Positions 8,245 through 8,300 of a stretch of DNA of 8,300 bases are shown here, piece by piece (within the stretch, counting starts at the first letter, position 1; every line of letters begins with the position of its first letter). Location of the stretch: the NCBI GenBank assembly GCA_023454395.1, contig JAEYFY010000184.1, forward strand, positions 1-8,300, read 5' to 3'. Position numbers and translations under genes: made by a program. The stretch comes from Pseudomonadota bacterium (GTDB taxonomy: Bacteria > Pseudomonadota > Gammaproteobacteria > Enterobacterales > Enterobacteriaceae). Under the pieces are notes generated by a model, which saw only the letters and a list, made by a program, of their open reading frames with translations, had not been told where the DNA came from and did not search any database.

Positions 8245-8250
8245 ATTATA
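8245..8250 (-). promoter_or_regulatory. Candidate -10 element of ytfK
   Basis: The minus strand reads TATAAT exactly. At the usual spacing, TCAAAT (8268–8273) is a poor -35, so an activator may be needed. The predicted start near 8238 gives a leader of about 75 bases. A 5-bp inverted repeat, ACCTA (8240–8244) and TAGGT (8256–8260), brackets the element and could be an operator. The rest of 8164–8300 is A+T-rich, and I see no gene in it. Confidence 0.4.
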
Positions 8251-8300
8251 AGTACTAGGTTCAACTTATTTGATTTTCTTATCTGTTTTTACATTTATTG

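Noticed and set aside
1..8300. A new or accessory system such as defence, phage, secretion or biosynthetic genes
   Set aside because: All coding sequence is explained by five conserved chromosomal genes in the order known from E. coli. No transposase, integrase, direct-repeat array or tRNA-like fold was seen.

Overview
The window holds five housekeeping genes of a low-G+C member of the Enterobacterales. The A+T-rich coding sequence, the A/T preference at third codon positions, and close protein similarity to the Escherichia coli ytfK–ytfL–msrA–ytfM–ytfN cluster suggest a Morganellaceae-type bacterium such as Proteus or Providencia. That placement is an inference from composition and recalled protein similarity, not from a search.

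Left part (1–5565, minus strand): tamA (GTG start at 5565) is followed by tamB (ATG start at 3826). The two overlap by the four bases ATGA and form the translocation and assembly module. TamA is a BamA-family outer-membrane barrel protein with a signal peptide and periplasmic POTRA domains. TamB is a very long inner-membrane-anchored periplasmic bridge. TamB is open through the whole left part. Its last codon lies at 2–4, and only the last two bases of the stop codon fall outside the window.

Middle (5566–6330): a 126-bp divergent intergenic region separates tamA from msrA (plus strand), a peptide methionine sulfoxide reductase A with its catalytic and resolving cysteines intact. The msrA start is ambiguous: an ATG at 5692 has no visible Shine-Dalgarno sequence, while an in-frame TTG at 5704 has GGAG six bases upstream.

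Right part (6331–8300): ytfL (paeA; plus strand, ATG 6481) is a CNNM/CBS/CorC_HlyC membrane protein linked in E. coli to polyamine tolerance. It is preceded by a consensus extended -10 motif that sits inside a G+C-rich inverted repeat. It converges on ytfK (minus strand), which encodes a 68-residue DUF1107-family protein known in E. coli as a SpoT-linked stringent-response modulator. Between the convergent genes lie a short TAACAAGT repeat and a perfect 13-bp stem. The ytfK upstream region has overlapping inverted repeats.

The genes cover cell-envelope assembly (TamA/TamB), oxidative protein repair (MsrA), polyamine homeostasis (YtfL) and stress signalling (YtfK). I see no mobile element, CRISPR array, RNA gene, phage gene or defence system. 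The gene order matches the ordinary enterobacterial chromosome as I recall it, so I do not claim a new system here. The points worth checking are regulatory and start-site details.
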